Assembly: GCA_040904825.1 (NCBI GenBank)
Contig: JBBDSU010000021.1
Coordinates: 1 to 9,438 of the forward strand
Length of the DNA: 9,438 bases
DNA from: JBBDSU01 sp040904825
GTDB lineage: Bacteria > Actinomycetota > Nitriliruptoria > Nitriliruptorales > Nitriliruptoraceae
Direction: 5' to 3'
Shown piece after piece: positions 7,718 through 9,438 of the stretch. Both the position numbers and the translations under genes were made by a program. Each line of letters opens with the position of its first letter. Positions within the stretch are counted from its first letter, which is position 1. The notes below the pieces were generated by a model. That model saw only the letters and a program-made list of their open reading frames with translations, searched no databases and was not told the DNA's origin.

Positions 7718-7726
7718 CCACCTGGA

Positions 7727-7760
7727 GCGGTGGACGGTCGCGATTGCCACGGTCCACCGC
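7727..7760 (-). terminator. Hairpin after the DUF2510 gene, candidate terminator
   Basis: GCGGTGGAC (7727-7735) and GTCCACCGC (7752-7760) are a perfect 9-bp inverted repeat around a 16-nt loop. It lies 20 bp past the stop codon of the minus-strand gene ending at 7780. No T-run follows, so it would be a tail-less terminator of the sort proposed for actinobacteria, or simply an RNA 3' end stabiliser. Confidence 0.4.
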
Positions 7761-7779
7761 CCGCCGATGCTCCGGCGTA

Positions 7780-8403
7780 CTACAGCAGCGTGCCGGTGAA
7801 GATCTGCTCGAGGATGTTCTCGCCGCCAGGACCCATCAAGTTCTGCCAGTCCTGCGTGAGCCGGTTGAATACAACCACCCACACCACAACAACGATCAGC
7901 GCCAACCCCCCGAGTATGAGGCCTGCGATCGATGCTCCGCGGCCCTTGCCGGACTTCTTCGAGACAATGAGACCAATCGCACCGGCGATGATTGCGAACA
8001 ACCCCAGCGGCGAACCGACAATCACGCCGACCACCGGAATGATCGCAAAGATCAGCGCCAAGATCCCCACGACCAACGCTGTCGTCGCGATGCGATTCAC
8101 CGCCTGCGTCGCCGCAGCAGCAGCCACTTGGGCTACCGGCGGCGCCGGGCTGCCAGTTGCTGGAGTCGACACTGCTGGCTGCTGTTGCGGTGTTGAGCCC
8201 GCGGTCGAGTCCGGCGCTGCGTCCGAAGTGACGTCCGACGTAGCGTCCGAGGTCACATCCGAAGTTGGGTCCGGCCCTTCATCAATCGGGTCGACAGCAG
8301 TCACGCCGCCGTCTGAGACGTGCTCGGTCCAAAGTTGACCATCCCAGTAACGCAACTCGTGCCGGCCAAGCGGATCCGGGTGCCATGCTGCAGGGTTCTC
8401 CAT
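7780..8403 (-). CDS. DUF2510/DUF4190-like small membrane protein
   Basis: A 207-residue protein of unknown function. Residues 7-28 (WHPDP..RHELRYWDGQLWTEHV) form a DUF2510-type module, a short Trp-rich motif found at the N-terminus of many actinobacterial membrane proteins. A low-complexity Ser/Thr/Asp/Pro/Ala linker (31-104) follows, containing TSDV/TSDA tetrapeptide repeats at 47-62. The C-terminal half holds hydrophobic segments at about 105-126, 129-148 and 157-180 with a basic KKSGKGRG loop between the last two, resembling DUF4190. The start is the ATG at 8403, preceded by GGGAGG at 8 nt, an excellent site; a longer reading from 8436 lacks this. It is divergent from the RDD gene across 421 bp. 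A membrane-sensing or envelope role is only a guess from these domains. Confidence 0.88.
   Translation of the reverse strand: MENPAAWHPDPLGRHELRYWDGQLWTEHVSDGGVTAVDPIDEGPDPTSDVTSDATSDVTSDAAPDSTAGSTPQQQPAVSTPATGSPAPPVAQVAAAAATQAVNRIATTALVVGILALIFAIIPVVGVIVGSPLGLFAIIAGAIGLIVSKKSGKGRGASIAGLILGGLALIVVVVWVVVFNRLTQDWQNLMGPGGENILEQIFTGTLL
8222..8273. repeat. 12-bp tandem repeat encoding Thr-Ser-Asp-Val/Ala
   Basis: Four copies of a 12-bp unit starting TCCGA (8222, 8234, 8246, 8258) plus a partial fifth at 8270. It lies inside the linker of the DUF2510 gene and encodes TSDV/TSDA repeats on the minus strand. Since 12 bp is four codons, copy-number change would keep the frame, so the linker length could vary between strains. 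Confidence 0.8.
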
Positions 8404-8824
8404 GATTACTGCCTCCCTTGAAAGCAGTGACCGCACGCGCTTTACGCACGAACCAACCGCTGAGAACTTCCAGCATGCCTGCTATCGCCACGTCGCCCTA
8501 GGGTCCAATTCCCGTCGTGCCAAGGACTACCGACGAACCGGCTGTCACCCCTACCGACACACGACCGACCTCATGCTGGTTCATCAACCGGCTTGCTAGG
8601 CAGCCGGAAGAAGGTCCTTAATGCGTCAGTAGCTTCGGCCCTACGTGGCGATGGGCTGTTGCACGACACTGTCCTGGAACGTCGTCCACGAAAACGTCGT
8701 TCACGAAAGCGTCGTCCAGGGTTACATGCATACGCGCGCCTAGGATGACGTCACTTCGGTAACGGACCGTCGCGCGCCGACCACACAACCTCAACGCTGA
8801 CACAAACAGCAGCACGGAGCAACC
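8404..8824. other. Divergent intergenic region
   Basis: These 421 bp separate the minus-strand DUF2510 gene from the plus-strand RDD gene and must hold promoters for both, but I see no strong -10/-35 pair for either. The visible content is a cluster of 15-bp tandem repeats (8678-8722), the 8-bp palindrome TGACGTCA (8746-8753), and a 37-codon minus-strand frame (8731-8618) through the repeats with only a weak ribosome-binding site. The left half (about 8437-8617) shows no gene or RNA that I can support. Confidence 0.6.
8678..8722. repeat. 15-bp tandem direct repeats, three copies
   Basis: Three adjacent units: AACGTCGTCCACGAA (8678-8692), AACGTCGTTCACGAA (8693-8707) and AGCGTCGTCCAGGGT (8708-8722). 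The first two differ at one base and the third is degenerate at its end. They lie about 100 bp before the RDD start. They could be an iterated regulator-binding site. As 15 bp equals five codons, they could instead be a repeat within a small minus-strand frame encoding DDAFV-NDVFV-DDVPG. Confidence 0.75.
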
Positions 8825-9361
8825 ATGTCGCAGCCACCTCCTCCGGTCCCCCCACCAAACGTGCCTTCTCCCTCACCGACAGGCGCGAGCGGGAATGCCG
8901 ATATCTCCGTCCGCTTCATCGCCAAATTGATCGACGGCGTGTTGCTGTTCATCGTGACGTCGATTCTCACCATGATCATTCGCCCGATGTTGCCTGGCCC
9001 TAGAGGTTTTATTGGCCCTGGGATCAGCTTCACCGGATTCGGGATTGCGACACTCGTCATCGCAGTCGTGTCGGCGGTGATCTACATCGCCTACCTGTCC
9101 TTGCTCGAGTCCTCAAATGGCCAGACAGTCGGCAAGATGGTCATGAAGCTGCGGGTCGTCGGCCCTGACGGAGGCAACCCGTCCATGGATGCGGCACTTC
9201 GCCGCAACGCCTGGGTGCTCCTGAGCATCGTCCCGTTCTTCGGCAACCTGCTCCAAGCCGCGCTCGCCGGCTACATCGGCTACACGATCTATGACAACGC
9301 CGACAACATCGGCTGGCACGACACCTTCGCCGGTGGGACCCGGGTTATCAAGATCGGCTGA
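8825..9361 (+). CDS. RDD-family membrane protein
   Basis: A 178-residue integral-membrane protein of the RDD family, whose function is mostly unknown. A Pro-rich cytoplasmic head (1-20) precedes the first helix, which carries the conserved R30 and D37 (RFIAKLIDGVLL). A second helix spans about 72-93, then the conserved GQTVGKMVMKLRVV loop (99-112), a third helix about 129-150, and a C-terminal NIGWHDTFAGGTRVIK (161-176) typical of the family. The start ATG has GGAG 5 nt upstream. It is short but complete. Some RDD proteins have been linked to Na+/H+ antiport or to modification enzymes, but nothing here selects among these. A further gene appears to begin 43 bp downstream in the same direction. 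Confidence 0.9.
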   Translation: MSQPPPPVPPPNVPSPSPTGASGNADISVRFIAKLIDGVLLFIVTSILTMIIRPMLPGPRGFIGPGISFTGFGIATLVIAVVSAVIYIAYLSLLESSNGQTVGKMVMKLRVVGPDGGNPSMDAALRRNAWVLLSIVPFFGNLLQAALAGYIGYTIYDNADNIGWHDTFAGGTRVIKIG

Positions 9362-9365
9362 CGCG

Positions 9366-9400
9366 TTTCCTGCGTACATGGTTGACACCGACGCAGGAGA
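9366..9400 (+). promoter_or_regulatory. Hairpin covering the ribosome-binding site of the next gene
   Basis: TCCTGCGT (9368-9375) and ACGCAGGA (9391-9398) pair perfectly, with a possible G-U and A-U extension, around a 15-nt loop. The right arm contains the AGGAG that precedes the GTG at 9405. It could act as a terminator for the RDD gene, although no T-run follows, or it could restrict translation of the downstream gene. Confidence 0.4.
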
Positions 9401-9404
9401 CGAC

Positions 9405-9438
9405 GTGACGACCGACACCGTCATCCGAGTGGAAGGCC
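9405..9438 (+). CDS. Start of a further gene, cut by the window edge
   Basis: A GTG codon preceded by AGGAG at 5 nt opens a frame reading M-TTDTVIRVEG up to the end of the window. The order of residues (short acidic head, then VIRVEG) resembles the N-terminus of ABC transporter ATP-binding subunits, which often begin in this way before LTK and the Walker A loop. Eleven residues are too few to be sure. Confidence 0.4.
   Translation, partial: MTTDTVIRVEG

Noticed and set aside
8494..8523. tRNA-like 3' end (GGGTCCAATTCCC then CGTGCCA)
   Set aside because: The T-arm stem fails beyond three pairs, and there is no matching acceptor 5' strand, D-arm or anticodon arm in the 60 bp upstream. I do not support a tRNA or an att remnant.
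1..9438. CRISPR array, insertion sequence or phage genes
   Set aside because: There are no regularly spaced palindromic repeats, no transposase-like frames, and no terminal inverted repeats paired with a target duplication anywhere in the window.

Overview
The window comes from a high-GC Gram-positive bacterium, most likely an actinobacterium. The evidence is the GC-rich third codon positions, frequent GTG starts, a short membrane protein with a DUF2510-type N-terminus, an RDD membrane protein, a VapBC-type toxin-antitoxin pair and a CsoR-like copper operator. I cannot name a genus from the sequence alone.

Layout. Almost everything up to position 8403 is on the minus strand, so genes are transcribed right to left. 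From the left: an unassigned edge region (1-272) with a long hairpin; a CopB-type heavy-metal P1B ATPase (273-2441); a 167-bp gap with a promoter and a CsoR-like operator; a ten-helix P2-type cation ATPase (2609-5362); a 211-bp gap (5363-5573) in which I found no convincing promoter or terminator; an iron-dependent alcohol dehydrogenase family enzyme (5574-6779); a VapC/VapB toxin-antitoxin module (6896-7572) with its own promoter and dyad; a gap (7573-7779) with a plus-strand coding-like remnant and a hairpin; and a DUF2510/DUF4190-like membrane protein (7780-8403). A 420-bp divergent intergenic region with short tandem repeats follows. The plus strand then carries an RDD-family membrane protein (8825-9361) and the first codons of another gene (from 9405).

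How the genes may work together. The two adjacent P-type ATPases look like a metal/cation homeostasis block. The copB-like gene has its own copper-responsive promoter, so it is probably induced separately. The P2-type pump has lost most of the canonical SERCA calcium ligands, so its ion is uncertain. The alcohol dehydrogenase and vapBC look like independent accessory cargo in the same direction. The two small membrane proteins at the right are divergently transcribed and are of unknown function.

I did not find a clear multi-gene novel system. The most notable points are the unusual ion-site residues of the P2-type ATPase, the operator embedded in the copB promoter, the plus-strand coding remnant under the vapBC promoter, and the repeat cluster in the divergent intergenic region.
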